Below, in pieces: positions 7,953-17,300 of a DNA stretch of 64,000 bases (position 1 is its first letter; each line of letters opens with the position of its first letter). The notes under the pieces were generated by a model. It was not told the origin of the DNA. It searched no databases and was given only the letters and a program-made list of their open reading frames with translations. The stretch lies in assembly GCF_024295805.1 (NCBI RefSeq), contig NZ_JANCLX010000009.1, positions 120,774-184,773 of the forward strand. Reading direction: 5' to 3'. The stretch is from Streptomyces cucumeris (GTDB lineage Bacteria; Actinomycetota; Actinomycetes; Streptomycetales; Streptomycetaceae). The translations under genes and the position numbers were made by a program.

Positions 7953-9071
7953 ATGCGATCTATCTGGAATGGGAACATTTCCTTCGGTCTGGTGAGCATC
8001 CCGATCAAGATGTACCCGGCGACCGAGGACCACTCCGTCTCGTTCCGGCAGATCCACACCGCCGACGGCGGCCGCATCCGGTACCGCAAGATCTGTGAGC
8101 TGGAGGAGAAGCAGGTCGAGACGGGCGAGATCGGACGGGCGTACGAGGACGCCGACGGTGCGCTGATCCCGATCACCGACGAGGATCTGGCGGCCCTTCC
8201 GCTGCCCACCACCCGCTCGCTGGAGATCGAGGCGTTCGTCTCCGCCGCGGAGATCGATCCGCTGCAAATGGGTGACGCCTACTACCTGGGGGTCAACGGC
8301 ACGGCCGCGGCCAAGCCGTACGCACTGCTGCGGGAGGCGCTCAGGCGCAGCGAGAAGGTGGCCATCGCCAAGTACGTGCACCGCGGGCGGGAGCGGCTGG
8401 GGATGCTGCGGGTGGTGGGTGACGCCCTCGCGATGCACCGGCTGCTGTGGCCGGACGAGGTGCGGGACGCCACAGGGGTGGCGCCGAAGGAGAAGGTGAA
8501 GGTCAGGCCCGCCGAACTGGACCTGGCCGACACCCTGATGGCGACGCTCGGCGAGGTGGACCTGAGCGAACTGCACGACGAGTACCACGAGGCGCTGGAA
8601 GCCCTGGTGGCGGCGAAGGTCTCCGGGACCGCGCCCGTCGCCGGGCCCGGCGAGGAGCCCGGGGGCGCGCAGGTCGTCGATCTGATGGCGGCTCTGCAGG
8701 ACAGCGTCCGCAGCGCCCGGCAGGCGCGGGGCGAGGCGGCCGGAGGTGAGGAGCAGGCGACCGTCACCGAGCTGCGCGGACGCAAGAAGGCGGCGGCGAA
8801 GAAGGCCCCTACGGCCAAGCGGGGCGCCTCCTCGGCGAGCGGCAGGACGGCGACGGCGAAGAAGACGGCCACGGGGACGACACAGAAGAAGGCGGAGAAG
8901 AAGACGGGTTCGAAGAAGGCCGCGGCCAGGACGACCACGGCCAGAACGGCGGCGAAGGCACCGGCCGGGAAGTCGGCGAAGAAGACGACTGCCAAGACGG
9001 CCACGAAGTCCGCCGCCAAGACCGCCGCGAAGAAGACCGGGGCCAAGCAGGGCCCCCGGGCCGCGTCCTGA
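7953..9071 (+). CDS. ku: Ku homodimeric end-binding protein with long basic tail
   Basis: A 372-residue bacterial Ku protein. The opening MRSIWNGNISFGLVSIPIKMY and the central core up to about residue 225 are characteristic; the protein binds DNA ends as a homodimer and recruits LigD. The C-terminal 110 residues are a Lys/Ala/Thr-rich histone-H1-like extension with many KKTA/KTAAKK steps, seen in several actinobacterial Ku proteins and expected to bind DNA without sequence preference. The ATG at 7953 has AAGGGA a few bases upstream. It is divergent from the polymerase-ligase pair; together they form a complete NHEJ locus. Confidence 0.95.
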   Translation: MRSIWNGNISFGLVSIPIKMYPATEDHSVSFRQIHTADGGRIRYRKICELEEKQVETGEIGRAYEDADGALIPITDEDLAALPLPTTRSLEIEAFVSAAEIDPLQMGDAYYLGVNGTAAAKPYALLREALRRSEKVAIAKYVHRGRERLGMLRVVGDALAMHRLLWPDEVRDATGVAPKEKVKVRPAELDLADTLMATLGEVDLSELHDEYHEALEALVAAKVSGTAPVAGPGEEPGGAQVVDLMAALQDSVRSARQARGEAAGGEEQATVTELRGRKKAAAKKAPTAKRGASSASGRTATAKKTATGTTQKKAEKKTGSKKAAARTTTARTAAKAPAGKSAKKTTAKTATKSAAKTAAKKTGAKQGPRAAS

Positions 9072-9110
9072 ACACCCCCGCCCCGGCCCCGCCGCCGTCC
9101 ACCGCGCCCG

Positions 9111-9929
9111 TCAGCTGAAGTCGGCCTTGTGGTCCGCCGCCCACTGGGCGAACGTACGCCCCGGGTGACCGGTGATCCGCTCGGTCTCCGGCGAGATCTC
9201 GGCCGGAACCCCGACCCCCGCCTCGAACATGTCCAGCAGCGAGTCCGCGATCTCCGGGGTGGCGAAGCCCCGGAGCATCCCCTCGCGCACCACCTCGCGC
9301 GGCAGCTCCTCGTAGCGCAGCGGACGGCCGATGGCCTCGCCCACGATCCGTGCCTGTTCGGCGAAGCTCAGCGACTCGGGGCCGGTCAGCACCGGAGCCC
9401 GGCCGACGAGGTCGTCCCCGAGCAGCGCACGGGCGGCGACCTCGCCCATGTCGGCCTCGTGGACCGGCGCGGTCCGGCAGTTCGCGTAGGGGCCGTGGAC
9501 GACATCGCCGGACTTGATCTCCTCCGCCCACTGGAGCGAGTTCACCGCGAAGGCACCTGGCCGGATGAAGGTCCACTCCACGTCCAGGGCCTCGATCGCG
9601 AGCTCCAGATCGCGGTGGTGGGTGCCGATGGGGTTGCCCGGACCGGGATCGAGGGCGGCGGACGAGGACAGCAGCACGATCCGCCGCACCCCCTGCTCCG
9701 CGGCGCGCCGGAGCAGCGCGTCCGCGCCGCCCCACACCACGGCGGGGTTGAGGAAGAGCGCGTCGGCGCCGTCGAAGGGCAGGTCCTCGGTACGGGCCGC
9801 GGTGACACCCGAGGGCAGCCGGGCGTTCTCCGGGTCGCGGGTCAGCGCGCGGACCTCCGCACCCGCCTCGGCCAGCTCCTTCACCACGTACCGGCCGACG
9901 TTCCCGGTGGCTCCGGTGACCACGATCAT
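9111..9929 (-). CDS. NmrA-like NAD(P)-binding reductase
   Basis: A 272-residue atypical short-chain dehydrogenase of the NmrA/NAD(P)H-azoreductase group. It begins with a Rossmann motif VTGATGNVG at residues 4-12, and LLSSSAALDPG and FIRPGAFAVNSLQW are typical of the family. The start at 9929 has AAGGAG seven bases upstream. It is divergent from the TetR gene at 10104 across a 174-base AT-richer gap, so that regulator probably controls it. Such proteins act as redox sensors or NAD(P)H-dependent reductases; the substrate is unknown. Confidence 0.82.
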   Translation of the reverse strand: MIVVTGATGNVGRYVVKELAEAGAEVRALTRDPENARLPSGVTAARTEDLPFDGADALFLNPAVVWGGADALLRRAAEQGVRRIVLLSSSAALDPGPGNPIGTHHRDLELAIEALDVEWTFIRPGAFAVNSLQWAEEIKSGDVVHGPYANCRTAPVHEADMGEVAARALLGDDLVGRAPVLTGPESLSFAEQARIVGEAIGRPLRYEELPREVVREGMLRGFATPEIADSLLDMFEAGVGVPAEISPETERITGHPGRTFAQWAADHKADFS

Positions 9930-10006
9930 GACGAATCTCCTTGCTCGGGTGCTCCGTTGGGATGGCGATGACGCCGCATCGCTAGATTCAACCAGCCGGA
10001 TGAACT

Positions 10007-10012
10007 TGTCAA
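10007..10012 (-). promoter_or_regulatory. Possible -35 box (TTGACA) for the NmrA-like gene
   Basis: On the minus strand TTGACA occurs in the unusually AT-rich middle of the divergent intergenic region, 78 bases ahead of the NmrA-like start. The best -10 at a 17-base spacing is weak (GAATCT, 9984-9989). It is listed because a perfect TTGACA is uncommon in DNA of this composition. Confidence 0.35.
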
Positions 10013-10103
10013 ACATATAGATGGATGATGGTGTGACCACCACCGTTTAGCCTGGTGCGGCCGGTCAGCCGACCCGTCCGGCCGAGCAGAGGAGATGAAC
10101 GAG

Positions 10104-10766
10104 ATGCAGGGGACGCCGAAGAAGCCCCGTCGCGCCCCCGCGCCCGAGGAGCGCAAGCTGGACCCGGAGCGCTCCCGGCGGCTGCTGCTGGAGGCGGCCA
10201 TGGACGAGTTCGCCGAGAAGGGGTACGCGGGCGCTCGCGTCCAGGACATCGCGGACCGCGCGGGCGTCAACAAGCAGCTGATCAACTACCACTTCGGCGG
10301 CAAGGAGGGGCTCTACAAGGAGATCGGCCGCGCATGGCTGCGGCGCGAGGCGGACTTCAACGACCCCGGCCTCCCCTTCGACGAACTCATCGTCCGCTAT
10401 CTCCGGGAAGGGTTCGCCGACCCCCGGGGCAACCGCCTCAACGCCTGGTCCGGACTGACCGGAGCCACGCCCGAGGATGAGCCCGAAGATCTCTCCGACC
10501 TGCGGCGGCGCCAGGCGAACGGCGAGATCGGCGAGGACATCGACCCGGCCATGGTGATGCTGATGTGCATCTGCCTGGTCTCCGCGCCGCACACCATGCC
10601 GCATGCCGTGCGCCAGTTCTTCGACGCCGACCCCGGGTCGCCGGAGTTCCGCGAGCACTATGCCGAGCAACTGCGGCGGGTGGTGCGCCGTCTGGCGGAC
10701 CACGGCACGCCCGGTCGCTCATCGGAGCCGGATGAGCGCGCCGATGAGGACGAGGCCGCGCGGTAG
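10104..10766 (+). CDS. TetR-family repressor
   Basis: A 220-residue TetR-family regulator. The helix-turn-helix (GARVQDIADRAGVNKQLINY, then HFGGKEGLYKEI) is in the first 75 residues, followed by an all-helical ligand domain. Two ATGs compete: 10095 touches the GGAG at 10091-10094, whereas 10104 is nine bases from it, so 10104 is preferred. The acidic tail DERADEDEAAR ends the protein eight bases from the convergent DUF2871 gene. Its most likely target is the divergent NmrA-like gene and itself; the inducer is unknown. Confidence 0.85.
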   Translation: MQGTPKKPRRAPAPEERKLDPERSRRLLLEAAMDEFAEKGYAGARVQDIADRAGVNKQLINYHFGGKEGLYKEIGRAWLRREADFNDPGLPFDELIVRYLREGFADPRGNRLNAWSGLTGATPEDEPEDLSDLRRRQANGEIGEDIDPAMVMLMCICLVSAPHTMPHAVRQFFDADPGSPEFREHYAEQLRRVVRRLADHGTPGRSSEPDERADEDEAAR

Positions 10767-10774
10767 GGCCCGGT

Positions 10775-11266
10775 TCAGGCCGGAGTCGTGGCGCGCTCCG
10801 GCTCTCCGGGCGACGGCTCCTCGGCCACCGGCCGCTCTCCGGCCGGCTCCTTCAGCCGCTTGCCGAGGAGGACGAAGAGCAGGATGAGCCCGACCGTGAG
10901 CAGGATGTGGCCGGCTCCGGCCACCGCGGGCACGACCACCGGCACATCGTCATCGAGCACGGTGAGACAGCCGTGCACGCCCATCATGCCGACGGTCACC
11001 GCGATACCCGCGTTGTAGAACCAGAAGAAGTTCGTGAACAGCCGTGTCCCCGACAGCCGGAACTGCTTGTCGAGCGCCAGCACGATCAGGAAGCCCAGCA
11101 TGCCCAGCGCCAGCAGATGGGTGTGGATGACGGCCAGTTGGGTCTCACCGGTGAAGTCATTGAGCTTGGTGAACTCACGGTAGAAGAGCCCGGAGACCAC
11201 TCCCGTGATCATGTACGTATGCGCTGCGTAGTACGACGCCCGCACCGTGACCCGCCGAGCACTCAT
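10775..11266 (-). CDS. DUF2871 four-helix membrane protein
   Basis: A 163-residue integral membrane protein of the DUF2871 family. Four hydrophobic segments are visible, with the family signatures GLFYREFTKLNDFTGETQL and IHTHLLALGMLGFL; the conserved His residues inside helices recall haem- or metal-binding membrane proteins, but no function is established. The C-terminus is a charged Pro/Glu tail. The start at 11266 has GGAGG eight bases upstream. It is divergent from a LysR gene across a gap with an 18-base palindrome, so it is probably the LysR target. Confidence 0.8.
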   Translation of the reverse strand: MSARRVTVRASYYAAHTYMITGVVSGLFYREFTKLNDFTGETQLAVIHTHLLALGMLGFLIVLALDKQFRLSGTRLFTNFFWFYNAGIAVTVGMMGVHGCLTVLDDDVPVVVPAVAGAGHILLTVGLILLFVLLGKRLKEPAGERPVAEEPSPGEPERATTPA

Positions 11267-11349
11267 CTTCGGTACCTCCACCCTGTGTGACCGGCACCAA
11301 CTCTCACCCCGGGCCGGATCCGGATCAACGTAGGATGCGAACTCCCATC

Positions 11350-11367
11350 GATAACACACGCGTTATC
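11350..11367. promoter_or_regulatory. Palindromic operator GATAAC-N6-GTTATC
   Basis: A perfect inverted repeat, GATAAC and GTTATC separated by six bases, centred about 28 bases before the LysR start and 92 bases before the divergent DUF2871 start. LysR regulators typically bind a dyad of this size between divergent genes, so this is the natural autoregulatory and activation site. Confidence 0.6.
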
Positions 11368-11386
11368 ACCGCAGGGGGGAGCACCG

Positions 11387-12268
11387 ATGGAGCTGCGGGA
11401 CATCGAGATATTCCTGACCCTGGCCGAGGAGCTGCACTTCGGGCGGACGGCCGACCGTCTGCACATCTCCCAGGCCCGGGTCAGCCAGGCGATCGGCCAG
11501 CAGGAACGCCGCCTCGGCGGGCGGCTGTTCGACCGCTCCAACCGCCGCCGGATCCGCCTCACCCCACTCGGCCAGCAGCTCTACCGGGCCATTCACCCGG
11601 CCTACCAGCAGATCGTCGAGGGCATCGACGCGGTGAAGGCGGCCGCGGCCGACACCGGCGGCACCCTCACCCTCGGCATCATGGGCCCGCAGAGCTGGAT
11701 GATCCGCGACCTCGTCCGCCGCTTCCAGGCCCACCACCCGACCGTGCGGCTGGTCCACCGTGAACTGAGCGCCGTCGATCCGCTCACGCCGCTGCGAGCG
11801 GGCGATATCGACATGGCACATGTGTGGCTGCCGGTCCACGAACCCGACATCGCCACCGGCCCGGTCACCCACACCTCGCCGATCGTGCTGATGATGTCCG
11901 CCGACCACCCCTACGCCGACCGCGACTCGGTATGTCTTGAGGACTACGGCGATCTGACCTTCGTATCCCACCGCTCGCCGATCCCGGCCTCCATGGAAGA
12001 GGTCTTCCAGCCCTTCCGCACCCCCTCGGGACGCCCCGTGGCCCGGGGCCCCGAGATCGCCAACTGGGATGACCAGCTCAAGGCGGCCGGCGTCGGGCAG
12101 TCCGTCTCCGCCGCCGCGGCGGAGGCCGCCCGCTTCTACGCATGGCCCGACCTGGTCTATGTGCCCGTGCGCGACGCGGCGCCCGTCCGCTGGGCGTTCG
12201 CCTGGCTGACCGAGAACCGCAATCCCCTGATCCGCGCTCTCGCCAGAACGGCCGGCGGCAGCCGCTAA
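11387..12268 (+). CDS. LysR-family transcriptional regulator
   Basis: A 293-residue LysR-type regulator. The N-terminal winged helix (ELHFGRTADRLHISQARVSQ) occupies the first 60 residues, a linker helix follows, and the C-terminal 200 residues form the periplasmic-binding-like effector domain. The ATG has GGGGGGAG just upstream. It is divergent from the DUF2871 gene with a palindrome between them. The effector is unknown. Confidence 0.88.
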   Translation: MELRDIEIFLTLAEELHFGRTADRLHISQARVSQAIGQQERRLGGRLFDRSNRRRIRLTPLGQQLYRAIHPAYQQIVEGIDAVKAAAADTGGTLTLGIMGPQSWMIRDLVRRFQAHHPTVRLVHRELSAVDPLTPLRAGDIDMAHVWLPVHEPDIATGPVTHTSPIVLMMSADHPYADRDSVCLEDYGDLTFVSHRSPIPASMEEVFQPFRTPSGRPVARGPEIANWDDQLKAAGVGQSVSAAAAEAARFYAWPDLVYVPVRDAAPVRWAFAWLTENRNPLIRALARTAGGSR

Positions 12269-12351
12269 TTCGGTTGCGCCGCCGCACCGCCGCGCCCAGG
12301 ATGTCCGCGACCGGCAGCGGTCCCCCATCCGTCACCCGACAGGAGCATGCG

Positions 12352-12486
12352 ATGCGCCGATCCCTCGGAACGAACCAGCGCCCCCACCGGACGACCGTCT
12401 CCGAGGACATCAGCATCCATGCCCAGCTCTCCCCGGGTCTCGCGGACCCTGAACATCGGCGTGCTCGCGCACGTCGACGCCGGTAA
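12352..12486 (+). CDS. Candidate leader ORF overlapping the ribosome-protection gene
   Basis: A 44-codon ORF starting MRRSLGTNQRPHRTT. AGGAG (12341-12345) lies six bases before its ATG, a better ribosome site than that of the large gene it overlaps. Of codons 2-22, the part before the overlap, 19 of 21 end in G or C, against 14 of 24 for the frame of the downstream gene extended upstream. It stops at a TAA (12484-12486) 65 bases inside the next gene. This fits a short translated leader that couples or attenuates expression of a ribosome-targeted resistance gene. It could also be chance. Confidence 0.45.
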   Translation: MRRSLGTNQRPHRTTVSEDISIHAQLSPGLADPEHRRARARRRR

Positions 12487-14386
12487 GACCAGCCTCACCG
12501 AGCGACTGCTCTACGACGCCGGGGTGATCGACCGGCTCGGCAGCGTCGACACCGGCGACACCCAGACCGACACCGGTGCCATCGAGCGGCAGCGCGGGAT
12601 CACCGTGCGCACCGCCGTCGCCTCCTTCACCACCGGCACCACCCAGATCAACCTCATCGACACCCCCGGACACTCCGACTTCATCGCCGAGGTCGAGCGG
12701 GCGCTCGGAGTGCTGGACGCTGCCGTCCTGGTGCTGTCCGCCGTCGAGGGCGTCCAGGCCCAGACGCGGGTGCTGATGAAGACGCTGCGGCGGCTGCGGC
12801 TGCCGGTGCTGGTCTTCATCAACAAGATCGACCGTGCGGGCGCCCGGGACACCGCGCTGCTCGCGGACGTCCGGCGGAGCCTCGCCCCGCTGCTGGTCCC
12901 CCTGACGGCGGTCCGGCGGCCGGGCACCCGGGACGCGCGGGTCCTCCCCCGCTCCCTCGACGACACCGCGGTACGCACCGAGGCCGCGGAGGTGCTGGCG
13001 GAGACCGACGACACGATGCTCGCCCGGGTCGTCGACGGACCGCTCCCCTCCCCCGGCGAGGTGTGGACGGCGCTCGCCGCCGCCACCGCGGCGGGCACCG
13101 TCCATCCGGTGTTCTTCGGCTCCGCGCTGAGCGGTGAGGGGGTCGGGGCCCTGGTCGAGGGGATCGCCCGGCTCGTACCGGCCGCGCCCGGCGGCGAGGA
13201 ACCGCGCGGGACGGTCTTCGCCGTCGAACGCGAAAGGGGTGGCACGGGCGGCGGCCCCAGGACGGCCTATCTGCGGCTGTTCTCCGGTGAGGTGACCGCG
13301 CGCCGGCGGGTGACCCTGTACCGGCGCGGGACGGGTGGCGGCCCGGTCCGCGAGCTCACCGGGCAGATCACCTCGCTGGAGGTCGTCGGACGGGCCGGGG
13401 AGACACCCGGCCCGCTCACCGCCGGGAACATCGCCAAGGTCCGCGGGCTCTCCGGCGTCCGCGTCGGCGACCGGCTGGGCCCGCTCGGGAACCCGGAGGA
13501 CACCGGTGACCACGACCGGCCGCACTTCGCCGCACCCAGCCTCCAGACCGTCGTCCGCGCCCGCGAGGAGGGCGCCGCGGCGGCGGCCCGGCTGTACGGC
13601 GCACTGCTCGATCTCGCCGACCAGGACCCGCTGATCCACACCCGGGCGCTGCCCGGCGGCGACACCTCGGTACTGCTCTACGGCGAGATCCAGAAGGAGA
13701 TCATCGCGGCCACGCTGGCCCAGGACTACGGTGTGGAGGCCGACTTCGAGCCCAGCCGCCCGGTGCTGGTCGAGCGGCCCACGGGGGTCGGCGAGGCGTG
13801 CCACGAGATCGCCCGGTTCGACCACGACGGGCTGTGGGCCACGGTCGGGCTGCGGGTGGAACCGGCCCCCGCGGCCACCGGCGCCGTCTTCGCCTACGAG
13901 ACCGAACTCGGCGCGCTGCCCCGGGCGTTCCACCACGCGATCGAGGAGACGGTGCACACCACACTGCTCCACGGCTTCCGCGGCCGTACGGTGACCGACT
14001 GCCGGGTGGTGCTGGTCCGTTCCGGATTCATCGGCCCGATGAGCACCGCCGCCGACTTCCGCGGTGTCACCCCCGGGGTGCTCCGCGAGGCCCTGGACCG
14101 GGCCGGGTGGCGGGTCTACGAGCCGTACCACGCCTTCGAGTCGGAGGTTCCGGCGGACGCGCTCGCAGCGGTCACCGCCCACCTCTCCGCCGCCGGGGCG
14201 GACATCACGGAGAGCGCGGACGGTGACACGGGGTGGCTGGTCCGGGGTGAGCTCCCGGCCCGCCGGGTGCACGGCGTCGAGCGGGCACTGCCCGGTCTGA
14301 CGCACGGCACGGGAGTGTGGTGGTCCCGGCCGTGCGCCGACCGTCCGCTGTCCGCCGCGCACCAGGGGCGGCCGCCGCGGCCCTAG
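12419..14386 (+). CDS. TetM/OtrA-type ribosome-protection GTPase
   Basis: A 655-residue translational GTPase related to EF-G. G1 is AHVDAGKT (residues 17-24), G2 lies in RGITVRTA, G3 is DTPGHSDF and G4 is NKIDRAG; domains II-V follow, including the EIQKEI and RGVTPGVLREAL regions seen in tetracycline ribosome-protection proteins of the Tet(M)/Otr(A) group. The expected role is release of tetracycline-class drugs from the ribosome. No tetracycline biosynthetic genes are visible, so it may be a resident resistance or stress factor. GAGGA is 11 bases before ATG 12419, a weak site. Its TAG overlaps the TAG of the convergent IPT/TIG gene within CTAG. Confidence 0.85.
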   Translation: MPSSPRVSRTLNIGVLAHVDAGKTSLTERLLYDAGVIDRLGSVDTGDTQTDTGAIERQRGITVRTAVASFTTGTTQINLIDTPGHSDFIAEVERALGVLDAAVLVLSAVEGVQAQTRVLMKTLRRLRLPVLVFINKIDRAGARDTALLADVRRSLAPLLVPLTAVRRPGTRDARVLPRSLDDTAVRTEAAEVLAETDDTMLARVVDGPLPSPGEVWTALAAATAAGTVHPVFFGSALSGEGVGALVEGIARLVPAAPGGEEPRGTVFAVERERGGTGGGPRTAYLRLFSGEVTARRRVTLYRRGTGGGPVRELTGQITSLEVVGRAGETPGPLTAGNIAKVRGLSGVRVGDRLGPLGNPEDTGDHDRPHFAAPSLQTVVRAREEGAAAAARLYGALLDLADQDPLIHTRALPGGDTSVLLYGEIQKEIIAATLAQDYGVEADFEPSRPVLVERPTGVGEACHEIARFDHDGLWATVGLRVEPAPAATGAVFAYETELGALPRAFHHAIEETVHTTLLHGFRGRTVTDCRVVLVRSGFIGPMSTAADFRGVTPGVLREALDRAGWRVYEPYHAFESEVPADALAAVTAHLSAAGADITESADGDTGWLVRGELPARRVHGVERALPGLTHGTGVWWSRPCADRPLSAAHQGRPPRP

Positions 14387-17300
14387 ATACCGGGCCCGGA
14401 GACCCTGGTGTAGGTGACGGCATTACTGGTTCCGCCGGGTGAGGTCACCGTGAGGGAGACCGGCCCGGCGGACCCGCCGGGGTCCGTCGCGGTGACCAGA
14501 CCGTCGGACACCACCGTGAAGGCGACGAGCGTGGAGCCGAAGAGCACCCCGTTCGTCGCCGCCAGACCGGTGCCGAGCAGCGTGACCGTCGCCCCTGGGG
14601 TGGTCGGCCCCTGGACGGGGATCACGGCCGTCAGCACCGGTACCGGCACATAGGTGTACGGCACTCCGTTGCTCGTCCCGCCCGGTGTCACCACGGTGAT
14701 CTGGACGGTGCCGGTCCCCGGCGGCGCGACCGCGCCGATCTGGGTCGCGGACACCACCGTGAACGACGTGGCGGGTGTCGAACCGAACAACACCGCCGTG
14801 GCGCCGAGGAACCCGCTGCCGGTGAGGGTGACCATCGTGCCGCCCGTGGTCGACCCCTGGTTGGGGACGACGCTGGTGAGCGCGGGGATGGCCAGATAGA
14901 TGTAGGTGACGCTGTTGCTGGTGCCGCCCGGGGTGGTCACCGTCACCGGTACCGCCCCGGCGCTGCCGGGCGGGACGACGGCGGTGATCTGGGTGGACGA
15001 GACCACGGTGAACGAGACGGCCGGCTGGAAGCCGAACGTCACCGCGGTGGCCCCGGTGAACCCGGAACCCGTCAGCGTCACCGTGTTGCTGCCGTTGACC
15101 GAACCCTGGCTGGGCGAGATCGAGGTCAGCACGGGCGCGGAGGTGTAGGTGTAGCTCACCCCGTTGCTCGTGCCACCCGGCGTCACCACCGTGACCTGGA
15201 CCGTGCCGCTCCCGGGTGGCGCGGTGACCGTGATCTGCGTCGGGGACACCACCGTGAAGGAATTGGCGGCGGTCGAACCGAACAGCACCGCCGTGGCCCC
15301 GGTGAACCCGGATCCGGTCAGGGTCACCGTGTTCCCGCCGGTGGCCGGACCCTGCGTCGGCGACACGGAGGACAGCACCGGAGCGGAGGTGTAGGTGTAC
15401 CCCACCCCGTTGCTCGTCCCACCCGGCGTGGTCACCGTGATCTGCACCGTGCCGGTGCCCGGGGGCGCGATGGCCACGACCTGGGTCGAGGACACCACGA
15501 TGAACGACGTGGCCGGGGTGGACCCGAACATCACCGACGTGGCACCGGACAGCCCGGAACCGGTCAGCGTGACGTTGTTCCCGCCGCCCGTGGGGCCCTG
15601 GCTGGGCACCGCCGAGATCAGCACGGGCGCGGAGGTGTAGGTGTACCCGACCCCGTTGCTCGTGCCACCCGGCGTCACCACCGTGATCTGCACGGTGCCG
15701 GTGCCGGGCGGAGCGGTGGCCGTGATCTGCGTCGAGGACACCACCGTGAACGACGTCGCGGGCGTCGAACCGAACGACACCGATGTCGCACCGGTGAACC
15801 CGGACCCGGTCAGGGTCACCGTGTTACCGCCGGCAGGCGGGCCCTGCGTCGGCGACACCGAGGACAACACCGGAGCGGAGGTGTACGAGTACGCCACCCC
15901 GTTGCTCGTGCCACCCGGCGTCACCACCGTGATCTGAACGTTCCCGCTCCCCGGCGGGGCGACCGCCGTGATCTGGGTCGAGGACACCACCGTGAACGAC
16001 GTGGCGGGCGTGGAACCGAACAACACGGCCGTGGCACCGGACAGCCCGGAACCCGAAATCGTCACGGTGTTACCACCGGCAGCCGGACCCTGCGTCGGCG
16101 ACACCGACGTCAATGACGGTGCCACCACATAGCTGTAGGACACGCCGTTGCTCGTCCCACCCGGAGTGACCACCGTGACCTGGACGTTCCCACTCCCCGG
16201 CGGAGCCACCGCCGTGATCTGGCTCGCCGAGTTGACCGTGAACGACGTGGCGGGCGTGGAACCGAACAACACCGACGTCGCACCCGTGAACCCGGAACCG
16301 GTCAGGATCACCGTGTTCCCACCGGCGGCCGGACCCTGCGTCGGCGACACCGACGACAACACCGGCGCCACCACATAGCTGTACGGCACCCCGTTACTGG
16401 TGCCGCCCGGCGTCACCACCGTGACCTGCACCGTGCCGGTACCCGCCGGAGCCACCGCCGTGATCTGCGTCGACGACACCACCGTGAACGACGTCGCAGG
16501 CGTCGAACCGAACAACACCGACGTCGCACCCGACAGCCCGGAACCCGAAATCGTCACGGTGTTACCACCGGCAGCCGGACCCTGCGTCGGCGACACCGAC
16601 GTCAACGACGGCGCCACCACATAGCTGTACGACACCCCGTTACTCGTGCCACCCGGAGTGACCACCGTGATCTGCACCGTGCCGGTGCCGGGGGGCGCGA
16701 TGGCCACGACCTGGGTCGAGGACACCACGATGAACGACGTGGCCGGGGTGGACCCGAACATCACCGACGTGGCACCGGACAGCCCGGAACCGGTCAGCGT
16801 GACGTTGTTCCCGCCGCTCGCCGGGCCCTGGTTGGGCACCGCCGAGGTCAGTGACGGCACCGCGACGTAGGTGTAGGACACCCCGTTGCTGGTACCGCCC
16901 GCTGTGACCACGGTGACCTGGACGGTACCGCTGCCCGGTGGCGCGACGGCGGTGATCTGGGTCGGCGAGACCACGGTGTACGACGCGGCGTTCGTCGAAC
17001 CGAACCGCACGGCCGTGGCGCCCGAGAACCCGGAACCGGTGATGGTCACCGTGTTCCCGCCCGCGCCCGGGCCCTGGTTCGGCGACACCGAGGAAACCGT
17101 CGGGGCGGGGACGAAGGCGAAGGGCAGACCGTTGCTGGTCCCGCCCGGGGTCGTCACCGTGACCTGCACCGTGCCACTGCCCGCGGGGGCGACGGCCACG
17201 ATCTGGGTCGCCGAGACGACCAGGAACGAGGCGGCGTTGGTGGCGCCGAAACGCACCGCCGTGGCCCCGGACAGGGACGTCCCCGTGATCGTGACCGCGG

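Noticed and set aside
12142..14386. Otr/Tet gene as part of a tetracycline biosynthetic cluster
   Set aside because: No polyketide synthase, cyclase or oxygenase set is present in the window; neighbours are LysR, DUF2871 and IPT/TIG genes.
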